In this document: one piece after another, positions 41,395-63,740 of the stretch
How the letters are laid out: each line of letters opens with the position of its first letter
Numbering within the stretch: the first letter of the stretch is position 1
NCBI GenBank assembly: GCA_032164245.1
Contig: JAVMKO010000009.1
Location: forward strand, 77,385,212 to 77,449,211
Reading direction: 5' to 3'
DNA from: Sternotherus odoratus
Lineage: Eukaryota > Chordata > Testudines > Kinosternidae
DNA: 64,000 nt
Notes under the pieces: model-generated
Databases searched by the model: none
Told to the model about the DNA's origin: nothing
Seen by the model: only the letters and a program-made list of their open reading frames with translations
Program-made: the position numbers and the translations under genes

Positions 41395-41864
41395 CAAAAA
41401 GCAAAATATGTTGCTGATTGTATGAAATTTGTACAATTAAAAGGATTTAAAGGGGGCACTCTTTAGCATCATTTGAAGGTAACTCATTGCCCCAATAAAT
41501 TTCAGTGAGTGGTGGCAGAGGCTCCTCTTTTTAGGTGGTGTTTTTCTTTAACTGCTCAGAAATAGTAACAGGCCCGCCTTCAGAAGATTGTTTAAAAGGT
41601 AAATCATAGAACAATGGGGACAACAAAAAAAAAAGAAGCAAAGAATAAGAAGAAACCACAGAAAATTAACTTTCTGGACATTTAATTTTTCAGCAGTATC
41701 CCAAAGGACATAATAAAATGGAAATTTGTGTTAAAATTATTTAGTGCCTATGTCACTAACATTTGTTTTTCCTTTGCAACCAACATTCTTACTGCAAATT
41801 TGGTTTTGAGGCTCTCCAGCTTCCAAGGTAGCAACGGCATTGACAAAGATAATGGGGGGATGCC

Positions 41865-42626
41865 CTATATTGATGAGGGGCATCCCCAGGCATAGAAATG
41901 GCAGAAAGAGATGGCATCATAGGCATGGAAAACCATGGATGAGAGAACGGCAATCTGGTAGGCATTCATCGCTGCTAAATCTAGGTGAACACATTGACAA
42001 ATCGGATGCCTGGTTATAGGATCTAATCTTGGCATGGGATTTGGAGTCAAGGGGTGATGATAACTGAATGCAGCAAATCTTGAATCCATACCATCACTGA
42101 TATCTGGAGTAAAACGGGCATGTTTGTATGGATGAAAATGATACATCTTGTTCTTCTTGATTTCACAATTCACTGTATTTTGTGAACTTTGTCCTGTCAA
42201 GGCCATTGGGTGATATTTTACTTCACGGCTGTTAGACCCCCTTATCTGAGAAGGTCCAGTAAAGAGGATAGAATGTTTGTTTGAATTGTCACAATATTTG
42301 TTTTTCCTGGCTTCAAAATTCATTATTCTCTGTTCTTGTGAACTTTTTCCTGGCAAGAGGGCGGAGAGAGTTTTTAATTCGTTGATGCTTGCGCTCAGTT
42401 CTTGAGGCAGTAAACGCTTTTGTGCACAGTTTTGTAGAGAACGGGATGGCAAATCAGTTTGCTGGCCACTACTGTAGCATGCTGAGAGAGATTCCTGAGC
42501 ATCTGGCATACCCACACCTTTTATATCAGTGCTGTTACCCTCTTGCTCCAGGGTAAAACTTCTCATTTTAGTGTTTCTTTTCATTATTAACAACTGAATA
42601 AAGACTCTTGATGCTTGATAATACAA
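41865..42626 (-). pseudogene. HSFX/HSFY-like: HSFX/HSFY-like copy B, orphan open second exon (253 aa)
   Basis: After an acceptor (tttgttacag, AG at 42628-42627) an open frame of 253 codons starts LYYQASRVFIQLL and ends WGCPSSI. Position, phase 0 and the acceptor match exon 2 of copies A and C (LYHNAYFRRGYPF; FYHNPNFKRGSPH). The middle-to-end block HLDLAAMNAYQIAVLSSM aligns loosely with copy C YPDLSAMQAHWASLLPF. The HSF wing residues HN.NF.RG are lost. No DNA-binding exon is visible between it and copy C exon 2. It is either a decaying copy that has kept its frame or an alternative last exon spliced to copy C exon 1 (same strand and phase). Typed as pseudogene because exon 1 is missing; a functional exon is possible. 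Confidence 0.6.
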
Positions 42627-42649
42627 CTGTAACAAAAGAAACAGATTAT

Positions 42650-43733
42650 CTTAAAGTATTATCAATTCCAAAATAGCTATGTAGGCATGTGCAGCATTGC
42701 TTTTCAAAAGTACTTTCCCTTTTCAACTTGCATTCTCAGCATTATTTTTATAGGCTAAAATCTGCCATAAAATCTACCCTGTGCACCTTAGGTTTTGGTT
42801 TCCATTTATGTAAATGAAATACCTGAATTAGCCTCTGCTGCTTATCTTCAATCTGAATTATTTCTCCCATTGCCCTAAAATAGAACCTGAAAAATCCATT
42901 CACCCCAGCCTTAAGAAAGCTTGTTCTGGCAAATGAGAGGACTTACGTTATCACTGCATGCATTTTTAGCTTTCTAATTTGCATCTTAAGTATCTACCCT
43001 TATTGTTGCAAGAATAGTCTTTCAGTGGTCAACGCAGTGTGAACTGATGCAGTGTCATCTTCCTAACTCTGCTGCCAGACATCTTGATTGCCTTTACTGT
43101 ATTTCTACCTCTAATCTCAAGCAGAAGAGGAAAATTAACAGGTCTGATCTGTTTCACTGTTGCTGTTCCTACAGTAGAACTGTGGAGACTCTCATCAGTT
43201 TCTTGCTGCTGCTTGGGAAAGCTCTGAGTAGCAGCAGAGGGAGGTACTGAAGTTATTCAAGGAGGAAGAGGACCCCCACAATGGAACCTGGGGAAGAGCG
43301 GACTGGCAGAGACCACTTCTTGTGCCCTCACAGTAGTTAGCAAGTAGACTAGAGGCACAGTAGAGCAGGAGAGATCCTAGCAGGATCGTCAGGTAGCAAT
43401 CTTTTGACGATCAATTTATTGTGTCTAGTTAAGATTTACAATCGCAACGCCAAATACTAAGGATTTATAATAGTAGACACTAATATTTTTAATTTAAATT
43501 GTTCAAATATTTCTTAGTATAAATTTTCTCACCTGCTTTTGAGTAATATCAGCCTCTATATAGTCTTTCATAGATCATTTCAGAAAGTTAAATGCCCAAG
43601 ATAGTATACAACAATTTGTATAAGCATTCATGAACATCACAATAGTGAATGTGTAACATTGGCATTACATCATAATAGGATCCCTTTCAGAAAATATAGC
43701 ATCATAATGAGAAAATGAACACAATTGCTGATA
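42650..43733. other. spacer upstream of copy B exon
   Basis: Searched by eye on the minus strand for the RQLNLYGF coding block that marks HSF exon 1; none seen. No other gene recognised. Confidence 0.4.
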
Positions 43734-44027
43734 AAGTAGACTCGATTATCTGGGACTGGATTAACCAGGATGGCAAATAAAAATATGCACAACTTGCAGG
43801 GCCGGCTCTGGCTTTGCTGCCGCCCCAAGCACACACAACCCCCCCCCCCCCCCGCCCCCCCACCAGCGCACAGGGCAGCCAGTGAACTAACACCCCCTCC
43901 CCCTGGCGCAGGGTGGCTGGTGAACCAACCCCCTCTCCCCATATTTCCTATGGATGGTGATTATCTGGGATTTTATTAACCAGAATTAATTTTTTCCCTA
44001 TCATCCTGGATAATCGAGAGTCTACTG
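43734..44027. mobile_element. Tigger-like element with nested GC-rich insertion
   Basis: The right end read inward is CAGTAGACTCTCGATTATCC (TA at 44028-44029) and the left end is AAAGTAGACTCGATTATCTG, slightly damaged. The interior 43796-43935 is a separate repeat beginning 'gcagggccggctctggcttt' with a C-run, probably a later insertion. Confidence 0.7.
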
Positions 44028-44029
44028 TA

Positions 44030-45202
44030 TCAAGGATAAACATAATATCTATTTTAATATGAAAAATTATGCTAAATGGCTGAGATTAGTAATGGGTTAT
44101 TGAAGATTTTCTCTATGTAGCTTGCTCAAATCCGCAGATAGCGGATAGTGATTCAAAATGTTTTTCTTTTAATAACCATTCAATGAGTTTGGCTGTCTTA
44201 GCTCAGCTGTCTGGTTACCACGTCACAAAAACCAGCCCTCTTATTGGCTGTTTTATCAAAGAGGTTAAGGATTGGCTGAAGTATGGAGTCTGAACTGCCT
44301 TCCACACAATCTGACACAGATGAAGGTTACAGTACATTAGTAAGGCAGTGTGGGAAGGCTTCTGCTTGAGCTTTAATGTTCTGTGTCTGAAGAGGACAAT
44401 TTCTAAGACTTGCATTTGGTCTCTTTCAGTAAAACCTCAAGAAAAATGTTTGAAAAGCATTTAAAAAAAATTTTTCAGTAGAAATACTGTTTAACTGGCA
44501 ACAAGAGGTTCCATTTTAACCTAACTGCAACCTGTTTAATATTGGAAAACTTATAATAGTTGTCTGCTTCCACACAGAACACTGAATCAGGTGTGCCAGA
44601 GGCAAAAACTAACCACGGGTGGGGCTGAGCATACATATGGATATCAAAGAGGATCCAGCTGGTGGATAGAGAAGGGGTGACATTTTTAGAAGTGTCAAAG
44701 CCCATTTTAACCTTCAGATCTGAGATAAGGTTGGGTGGCACTGTGTCTGCACGAAAAGTGTAGATACAAAGACAATAAAATGAGTATGCTAGTTGGCAGA
44801 AAGTGATCATTCTTAAGAGGTTTTTGAGGATAAGCAATGCCAAATTATGCTCACATATAGTACTTCATTGGAAGGTATCACATCTTGATACTTGTGACTA
44901 TTATAGCATCAATTGATGCCTACATTCCCCAGCCACCCTCCTTATACTAGAAATTCCCACAGGGGACAGGGAAAGCCACCTATGACTTCTTATACAAGGA
45001 CAATCAAAGATCTCTTCATGTTCTGTTCTTTGAAGGCACCAACACCAAGACTAGGCATAGATATTTTTTACTGCCATATCATCTAGCCTTATCCAGCTGG
45101 TAAAAATACCAATTCAGTTGCACCTTCTGAGGTCTAATCCACAGAGCAGAACAACTTTTTAGGATGAGCCTCATACTTATATATAAATGGAGATATATAC
45201 CA
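44030..45202. other. spacer with one unexplained 122-codon frame
   Basis: The minus-strand frame 44475-44843 encodes a 122-residue product with stretches such as STSWILFDIHMYAQPH and CVEADNYYKFSNIKQ that look protein-like rather than random. I do not recognise it. No splice or promoter context was found; it may be part of an unidentified repeat. Confidence 0.3.
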
Positions 45203-45386
45203 ATCTCCTAAAACTGGAAAGACCTTGAAGGTCATCGAGTCCAGTCCCCTGCCTACACTAGCAGGATCGAGTACTGTCCCCTGACAGATTTTTTGCCCCA
45301 GATCCCTAAATGGCCCCCTCAAGGATTGAACTCACAACCCTGGGTTTAGCAGACCAATGCTCAAACCACTGAGCTATCCCTCCCCC
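45203..45386 (-). mobile_element. tRNA-derived SINE with CR1-type tail, antisense
   Basis: Reverse complement of the family at 28959-29136. The CR1 tail is at the left ('ccttgaaggtcatcgagtcc') and the tRNA-like head at the right ('ggattgaactcacaaccctg', 'ccactgagctatccctcccc'). Confidence 0.85.
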
Positions 45387-47277
45387 ACTTGAGAATGTAT
45401 TTTATGTTTTGGGGAAAAAAGCAGGAAGAGAGAGGCTTCCAAAAAGATTTACTTAGCTAGGTGTTGTACAAAAGTCCCAGCCAGTAACTGCATTCTTTTA
45501 AAGATTCTGTGGCTTGCATATATTCAATGCATAGAGTGCTCCCTGAAGGGGAGTCTTAAAGCAGTAATTCCAGCATGTACCCATCTGTGACTGGAAGCTG
45601 CTTGATTTAGGATTTAATGAACCCTTCTGTTTCTTCTTTGATTTTTCAATTCTCTATGAAATTGCAATACATTTCACACTTCTGAATTTCATGGTAGTTT
45701 GTCATTTTATTTAATATAAGATGTAAATATTGGGTGCTGACTACAGCAGACTTCCATGAAGCTAAACATGCAGAGCGGTGCACACTTGGGTACTGATATA
45801 CTATTAATAGCACAACATTTTATCCAGTTTATATCTACTCTTCAAAACTCTGAAGATTTCATTCACAGAATATTACATTTTGCAACTAATAGGCATTGCT
45901 TTTTATTGCACATCCAAGGATGCAATCCTGCACCTCTAGAGTAGGAAGTGCTCCTATAGAAACCAGTATGTTTTGTCTCAGCAAGGACTTCACACTTTAG
46001 TACAAGATGTAAGTTTTAATAAATGTTTCTGAGACGTGCTTACATACCAGGGGGAGGGGTGCTATAGAAAAATCTCAAGTAGATATATGAAAATTTTTTA
46101 CTTCCACGTGTCATGTTAATCATGCAGAAGAATCGTTGTTAAGCAATTCACCACATGTCCAACCTGAACCCTACTTTCTTACACATGAAGTAATGAAGAG
46201 AACTACTAACCCTAAGCTCAAATAATTATTCCACTCTACTTTAATCACTCATTTAATAAATATTCCTTAAATATTTTAACTGTCCTGTATTTTGTTTCCT
46301 CTTACATTAGTTGTGGCCCAATCCTCCAGCACTGAATTCAATGGACGCTTTACTGCTGCCATCAGTGGACACAGGATCTGCTCCTTGGTCACAATGTATG
46401 TAGGACCCTCATAATTACCATCCAGTAACTCATAGCCACACCAAGATCAAAGAAATTAACATTTTTTGGAACTTGAAATATTTAACTTCACAATTTATCA
46501 AAGTAACTCTGAATTGCAGCATCATTTCAAAATTATCTGAAAGGGATCAGAGTTGGTAAAATTCCAAAATCTTGTCCACACCTGTTTTGCCCTCTCTCCT
46601 TTTTATTGAGCCCTAACATGCATCTTGCTAAAAATGAATGAAACCAATTTCTGTTACTTTTGGTCTGTTGATTTTATAGATCTCTGATCCTAGACCTGAC
46701 TTAGGCGATCTTTCAAATGAACACTGTAGTAATATGTGCTTACCATTAATTTATGAATTTGTAATCTTATATCTAACATGAATCACTGTGGGTCATCCAC
46801 CTCAGTATGTGTTACAAACCTACTATCCCCAAAGGTGAAGATCACTGTACCATGTGAGTAGGAATGGTATCAGGAGATAAGTGTTTAAACAAAATATCTA
46901 GGTCCAACCCTGCTCTGCAAACTAAGCCTTAGTCAATGGCTGGGCAGAAGAGTATTCCTCAGGCATAGAACTGCATGCTGCACACATCACCTCTAGAACA
47001 GAAAAGAGGCTTAGTCCTCCTGCATTACCTCCCCCAGCATGGCTCCCCCAGAGCCCTTCAGCCTGCAGCGACAAAAGTGGTGGTGAGGAACGTGACCAGC
47101 CCAAGTGCAATTCGAAACGCTACACGGCTCTTATTCTCTATCCCTAAATTTGTTTACTACAAATCATTAAAGTTAACCCATTACTTCTACTGAACTAGTT
47201 CTTCTCTGCTGAAAAATAAAATAAAAAGTCTGGGATTAATTTTATATAAATAGGACAGGAAAACTGGAAAAAGACCA
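45387..47277. other. spacer, no gene seen
   Basis: AT-rich DNA between the SINE and copy C. No HSF exon 1 for copy B is visible here and no other gene is recognised. Confidence 0.45.
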
Positions 47278-47283
47278 TTTATT
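47278..47283 (-). terminator. HSFX/HSFY-like: polyadenylation signal of HSF copy C
   Basis: AATAAA on the minus strand, 56 bp past the copy C stop codon. Confidence 0.6.
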
Positions 47284-47338
47284 CTTCAGACAATTTCATT
47301 GCAGATTTGTCCAGACTCAAACATTAAAGTCCTTTGCT

Positions 47339-48109
47339 TTATCGATGGTATCCTGAATATTCAGTAGGCTTTGGTCCACCGCCTTTGGCAGCAGGTGCAT
47401 TGTTTGAAGTGCAGTTGCAATTAGGACAGTGATGGTATGATGGAGTTCGGTGATGAGATGATCTCGACATGGAAATGGCAGAGGCTGCTGCGATCATAGG
47501 CATTGAGAACCACGGGTTACAAAATGGCAGCAAACTAGCCCAATGAGCCTGCATAGCTGATAAGTCTGGATACATGGTCGGGAAGGCAGGAAGCCCCATC
47601 ACAGGTCCAAAAGGACCATTTGATACAGGAGGTATGACATGATACAAAGAAGTCGCGGACGTAGTTGTCGTGGAATCTAGATCATGAGCACTGACTCGAG
47701 TATGGCTGTTATTCTGGGGTAAATGGAATGGAGCCAGCTGATTCAACTTCTCATTGTCTTCTGCTGTTGCATGTTCCGATGGCCTCAGTGAGGCTGCTGG
47801 TGAGGAAGCATATCCACTTCTGATTCGGGCCGTTGCTCTAGCAAGTCCCTTATTTACTGTAGGCTTTCTTAGTGCACACGTTTGCATGTTTTCCTTTGGA
47901 GCGGTTGCAACAGGGTCATTATCCTCCATGGAAGCAGTTCTGAAGGCAGACTGAACATCGGAGCTTCTTCCCTCACTCTTGAGGCAGTTTTCACTAAATT
48001 CTTCATCTAATGAGAAAGCAACTGGTGGTGTATTTTTGATGCCAACTCTTCTCTTACACCTTACAAGGAGGTGGGGAGAGCCTCTCTTAAAATTCGGGTT
48101 ATGGTAGAA
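47339..48109 (-). CDS. HSFX/HSFY-like: HSF copy C exon 2 (terminal)
   Basis: 256 codons plus stop, beginning FYHNPNFKRGSPH right after the acceptor. Internal ATG at 47929 is not the start, because the frame is open and conserved up to the splice site. Confidence 0.9.
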   Translation of the reverse strand, partial: FYHNPNFKRGSPHLLVRCKRRVGIKNTPPVAFSLDEEFSENCLKSEGRSSDVQSAFRTASMEDNDPVATAPKENMQTCALRKPTVNKGLARATARIRSGYASSPAASLRPSEHATAEDNEKLNQLAPFHLPQNNSHTRVSAHDLDSTTTTSATSLYHVIPPVSNGPFGPVMGLPAFPTMYPDLSAMQAHWASLLPFCNPWFSMPMIAAASAISMSRSSHHRTPSYHHCPNCNCTSNNAPAAKGGGPKPTEYSGYHR

Positions 48110-49630
48110 CTGTAACTAAATAAAGTAAGTGAAAAGATTTAATCACCTCGGTGAGGATAAAAAAAAGCAAGAATCACGTGCACATTCTGGCTAAGATTTT
48201 GCCTATATAAAACAATCAAATATTAACATTGAAGGGACAGACAGGTACTTTAGGTCCCAATTTTGATCTGCGAAGTTTTGATGAAACAAACAGAAGCATT
48301 CTCATAATATTTAAAATCAGTAAATCCATTCTTGAATTTAAACATTCTCCTGCAGCATTGTGTTTAAACCTTAAACCTGGAAATAGATATGAATAGCTGA
48401 GCTTCATTGTAGAAGCCAAATAAAGTTTGCTTTTTGCACATGGCAGAAATGGTGAAATGTAAATTTGACATTTAAAGGTATTAGGAATACAGGCAAGGGC
48501 ATTTTTAAGTAATATTTTTAATGGATTATGTCCCTTTAATGGGTCTAGTATCAAAACAAAGTTCAAACAATAAGGATGGATATTACCTAATGGTAGAAGG
48601 TTTTCAAAAGCACTTAAGAGATGTAGGCATACAAGTCCCATTGATTTTTAGTAAGTTAAATGAAGGCCATAAAGGTCAGTCAGTAGCACATGGGCCATAT
48701 CCACCCTTCTAGCATTCGGCAAATGTCAGGAGGGAAAGAAAGCAGTTCAGATCTAGCACCACGAGGAAGCCAGTAAAAGAGAGGAGTGGAGGGGGAGGAT
48801 CCATCTCTGTTTCACTGGGTCAGGTAAGTAGAAAAACGACACACTGAAATGGTCACTTCAGGGCAAAAACCAGTAATCACTTTTTTTTTTTCTTATTATT
48901 ATTCATAAGAATACCTTGAGAAAATATGGCTGTCAGAATCTCTTTCACAATCCTCATTCCTAGATTCTCTTCATAAGCATAAACCAAAAAACTTACTTGC
49001 ACGTGCAAAAAACTCATTTAACATATTATAAAACTAGCATTTAGCTGAGAAATTATATTGACATTTTACCTTGCTAAAGGCAGACGCTGCTTTTTCTTCT
49101 GCTAGAAATTCAGCTAGCGAGGCAGACCTTTGAAAATCTTGTCTCATTTTGCTAAAGCCATAGAGATTAAGCTGGCGAATGAAACTTTTCATGCAATCAG
49201 TTTCAAAAATTCGCAGAGGTCCTCTCCTTTCCAGCACCTCCTTTTTAAAGAGCTCTTCATCAATCACTACACAATTTCCATCATCATCCCACCAAAGTGA
49301 CTTAAACTGATCACTTTCAACAATTTTCCATAGTTTCTTTGGAAAGGTGAGGGATAAAAAATCATAGTCTTCAGTGGAACTATCATCACAGAGAAGACGT
49401 GGTCTTTTTACCCAGGGTCCATCATTCAAAGCTTGGAAAGCATTTTCTTCTATTATAGACCTCAAGGTAGAGTCACCAGTTGCTGTTTTATCAGACAGTG
49501 GAATAGCAGAAGAAATTGAGACAGCAGAATCAACCATTTCAGCCAGAGCTGAAACATGGGGAGTTTCTGCTATAGCAAGGTCCATCTCCAATCCTCTTTT
49601 TGCGCTTTGAGCTTTTTCAGCTGTAGTCAT
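47339..49630 (-). CDS. HSFX/HSFY-like: HSFX/HSFY-like heat-shock factor, copy C (443 aa)
   Basis: Two coding exons on the minus strand, 49630-49070 and 48109-47339, joined in phase 0 (donor GTAAAA at 49069, acceptor TTACAG ending 48110), encoding 443 residues. The HSF DNA-binding domain is about residues 91-211: LTFPKKLWKIVESDQFKSL, WWDDDGN, recognition helix SFIRQLNLYGFSK (149-161), then exon 2 FYHNPNFKRGSPHLL and CKRRVGIKN. Compared with copy A, the wing keeps the family's canonical HNPNFKRG, so C looks the more conserved copy. The C-terminal part has NPWFSM and a Cys/His-rich stretch HHCPNCNC. The N-terminal block EENAFQALNDGPWVKRPR is matched in copy A by EDAYEVQDDASFSKKRPC. Likely a nuclear transcription factor, by family. 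The upstream promoter has an HSE-like core and an X-box-like motif. Confidence 0.9.
49070..49630 (-). CDS. HSFX/HSFY-like: HSF copy C exon 1 (DNA-binding domain)
   Basis: 187 codons from ATG at 49630, ending ...EEKAASAFSK before the donor at 49069. The exon break falls in the same place and phase as in copy A. Confidence 0.9.
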
Positions 49631-49800
49631 TTATGCTATTAGTTGAGCTTCATGCTCCTAGACAGAGGTATATTAAAATGATGCTAACTTACAGCAAACT
49701 TCAATAGAGAGTTCTAGAACATCATAATGATACCTATGGTGTGCAGCTGTGACATAAAACAATTGGTTTCCTAGCAAACTGAGGTAATAATGGCCAGACA
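49631..49800 (-). promoter_or_regulatory. HSFX/HSFY-like: HSF copy C promoter with HSE-like and X-box-like motifs
   Basis: TTCTAGAA at 49712-49719 (82 bp upstream of the ATG), GCTGTGACATA at 49746-49756, and GTTTCCTAGCAAAC at 49766-49779. The last is near-palindromic and resembles the RFX X-box. The first two match copy A with the same 34-bp offset. Confidence 0.6.
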
Positions 49801-51251
49801 AGTTATAGCATTTATATTTCATTTACAGGCGATCTAATCTACAAAAGGTTGGTCTCTTGCTGTAAATAAAGCGTGTACTGACTAGACACAGAGCCACTGT
49901 CCCATCCCCCCCGAGAGACAATGATTCCACAACAAGGATGAGGGAAGCTTGTACTGTTGCTATGGCTGAGAATAAAGGGAGAAATTTGTTCGATGAGTCT
50001 TTCCACTGGGCAAGAATTGACATAGTGTGTGTGTGTTCTTGCTGTCAAGGCCCTGCCTGCAAGACAAACAAACATGAATGCCAGTATTTAAATTACATAA
50101 AATGTAAATTCTCATTTTGAAATTTGTATATTCCCTTTAGCTCAACAAAGGAGCCCACCACCAGTGGTCTCGGACAGAAGCCTTTTTCTGCTCCAAAGAC
50201 TGAGGAAGGAGATCTGGATAAAAGGCAGGGGGACAGAATCTGAAATTGGCAAAGGTTGGTCATCACTGCCCACCTTTCAAGTGATCACAATTCATGTATC
50301 AAAAGCATGATCCTGCAAAGAGATAGCAGAGAGAAAAGGGGGAAGAATAGAGGTTGTCTGCTAGATGCTGACTTCCTACAGGTTCTCCCGTTTGGTGACA
50401 TTGTGGGAATTCAACCTATGCCTCTTAACCTCTGCTCTGTTCCAGTAGGGTAACGCATTGGACAAATGGAAGGTCCTTTCCTTGCTGAGTCTCAAGTGTG
50501 AGAGCAGAGCGTTGTCTCTTAAGTTTAGAGGACAATGATGCTGGGGTATTCATGGGTTAGAAGGCTGCCATTTCTGCTGCGGTAGAGAAAGAAAGTGGAC
50601 TATAATAAATTACTTTCCATCATTAAATGCTCTTTACATGCAAATAAATAAATAAAAGGGAAGAATAAAGAAATAGGCCACTATAGGTCCCATGGAGAGG
50701 TGGTGGGAACATTTGTCTCACTAATACTACCTTTACAGTCAACAAACAAATATATTTCCTACTGCTGGCACAATCTTGACTATGGTGAAGAGATGGAATT
50801 TCCACATTCCTTCACCAGTCATTTTTTTCAGAAACACAATACTGATGGATATCAGAGTGTATAATTACCACTGAGCTGGAAGAGCAAACAGAAGCATCTC
50901 CTGGCCAAGGAGAACAAGCTACAGTAACATGAATTTCAGATTAATCTCAGTGTCCCACAAGTATCCTCAGTAAAGGTTAAAAAAAGTCTGTCATCCAAAG
51001 AATTCATGACAATGTCAAAATAAACAGAAGCCTTTATAGAGAATTTACTATTTTAAAATGGCACAACTCATTTTGATGGGTGTAACAATTCAGATTAACC
51101 AGTGTTTTACACATGAGATTAGGTAATTTATGTAACAATACAGTCTTGATATTTATGACAGCTAACCAATAGCTGCAAAATTGATAATCCACAAAGTCTC
51201 TGAGCACTGACAACAAGGTACAGATTTTGCACATAATATAAGAGAAAATAG
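49801..51251. other. spacer between HSF copy C and TMEM185A
   Basis: AT-rich DNA; no gene or clear repeat is recognised. Confidence 0.5.
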
Positions 51252-51257
51252 TTTATT
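51252..51257 (-). terminator. TMEM185A: candidate TMEM185A polyadenylation signal
   Basis: AATAAA on the minus strand, about 1 kb past the TMEM185A stop. It is the first canonical hexamer I find downstream of it. It implies a 3' UTR of about 1 kb (52245 down to about 51235). Confidence 0.5.
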
Positions 51258-52245
51258 GAACAGCTGAAGTAAGGGGCTAAGGATGAATGTGTTGCTTAAC
51301 AGTAAGATTTGACTACAGAACTGGAAAAAGAAACACAAAGTTAACATTTACCCCCAAGTCAGTGCAAAGGTTGAAATTATTTACACAATAATTTACATTG
51401 TCAAATCATGTGAGCGGTTATATATTCTATATAAAACAAAAGCCTTCAAGTCTTGCCTGAGGAGTGCAATGCTCCTGTGCCTCTATAGTTACAGATATTT
51501 CCTATTCCGACATGAACACTGACAGGTAAAGTCATGCCCATACATATTACTACATGCCTAAAGTACATACAGCAAGAGAGGCCAAGTGTATAGTTAAGAC
51601 CTGAAAGACATCCTCTGTAATAGTCTATGCATTTCGTACAGGCTTTTTAAAAAAATACCTTTACATAATATTTATACTGTACAGAACTAGAATTTGAACA
51701 GAATATATTACATTGCTAAAATGTTTATATAAATACTATACAGCCAGGCACATAACCAATCCACTAGGAAGATTCACATATTAGACAACCACCTTAACTT
51801 CATGGACAAAAGAACAACACTAGGAACACAATACTTAGAGTGCTTAAATGAGCTGTAGGAAAATATGAATTTCAGTTACTGGAGGTCACGTTACAGAATA
51901 TTAGAAGTTTTCAATGCCCGGTTCATGACAATTGATGTCCCCATCTCTGTACTGGAGTAATTTCTCAGGTAATGACTTTATAGGTACATTTTTTTAAAAG
52001 ATTGTTTCCACCTGTGAACCTTACTATAACTAGTGTTCCCAGTTTGATTTGCTACCATAAGATAAGTAAATACGGAAAGCTCTGAAAGAAATCATATTTT
52101 GAAGTCTCCAACATCTACATTATAAGCCACTAATTGACAAACACCTATCTTTAAAGAAATTAGAACAAGGCATGAGATGAAATATATTTGGCTGTTGATT
52201 CCCAGTTCCAGTTTTGTCATCAGTTGTCCACGTTCTAAATTCATT

Positions 52246-63740
<11,495 letters not shown>

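Noticed and set aside
47339..47929. Separate gene starting at the ATG 47929
   Set aside because: The frame is open upstream to an acceptor at 48110 and encodes the HSF wing, so it is exon 2 of copy C.
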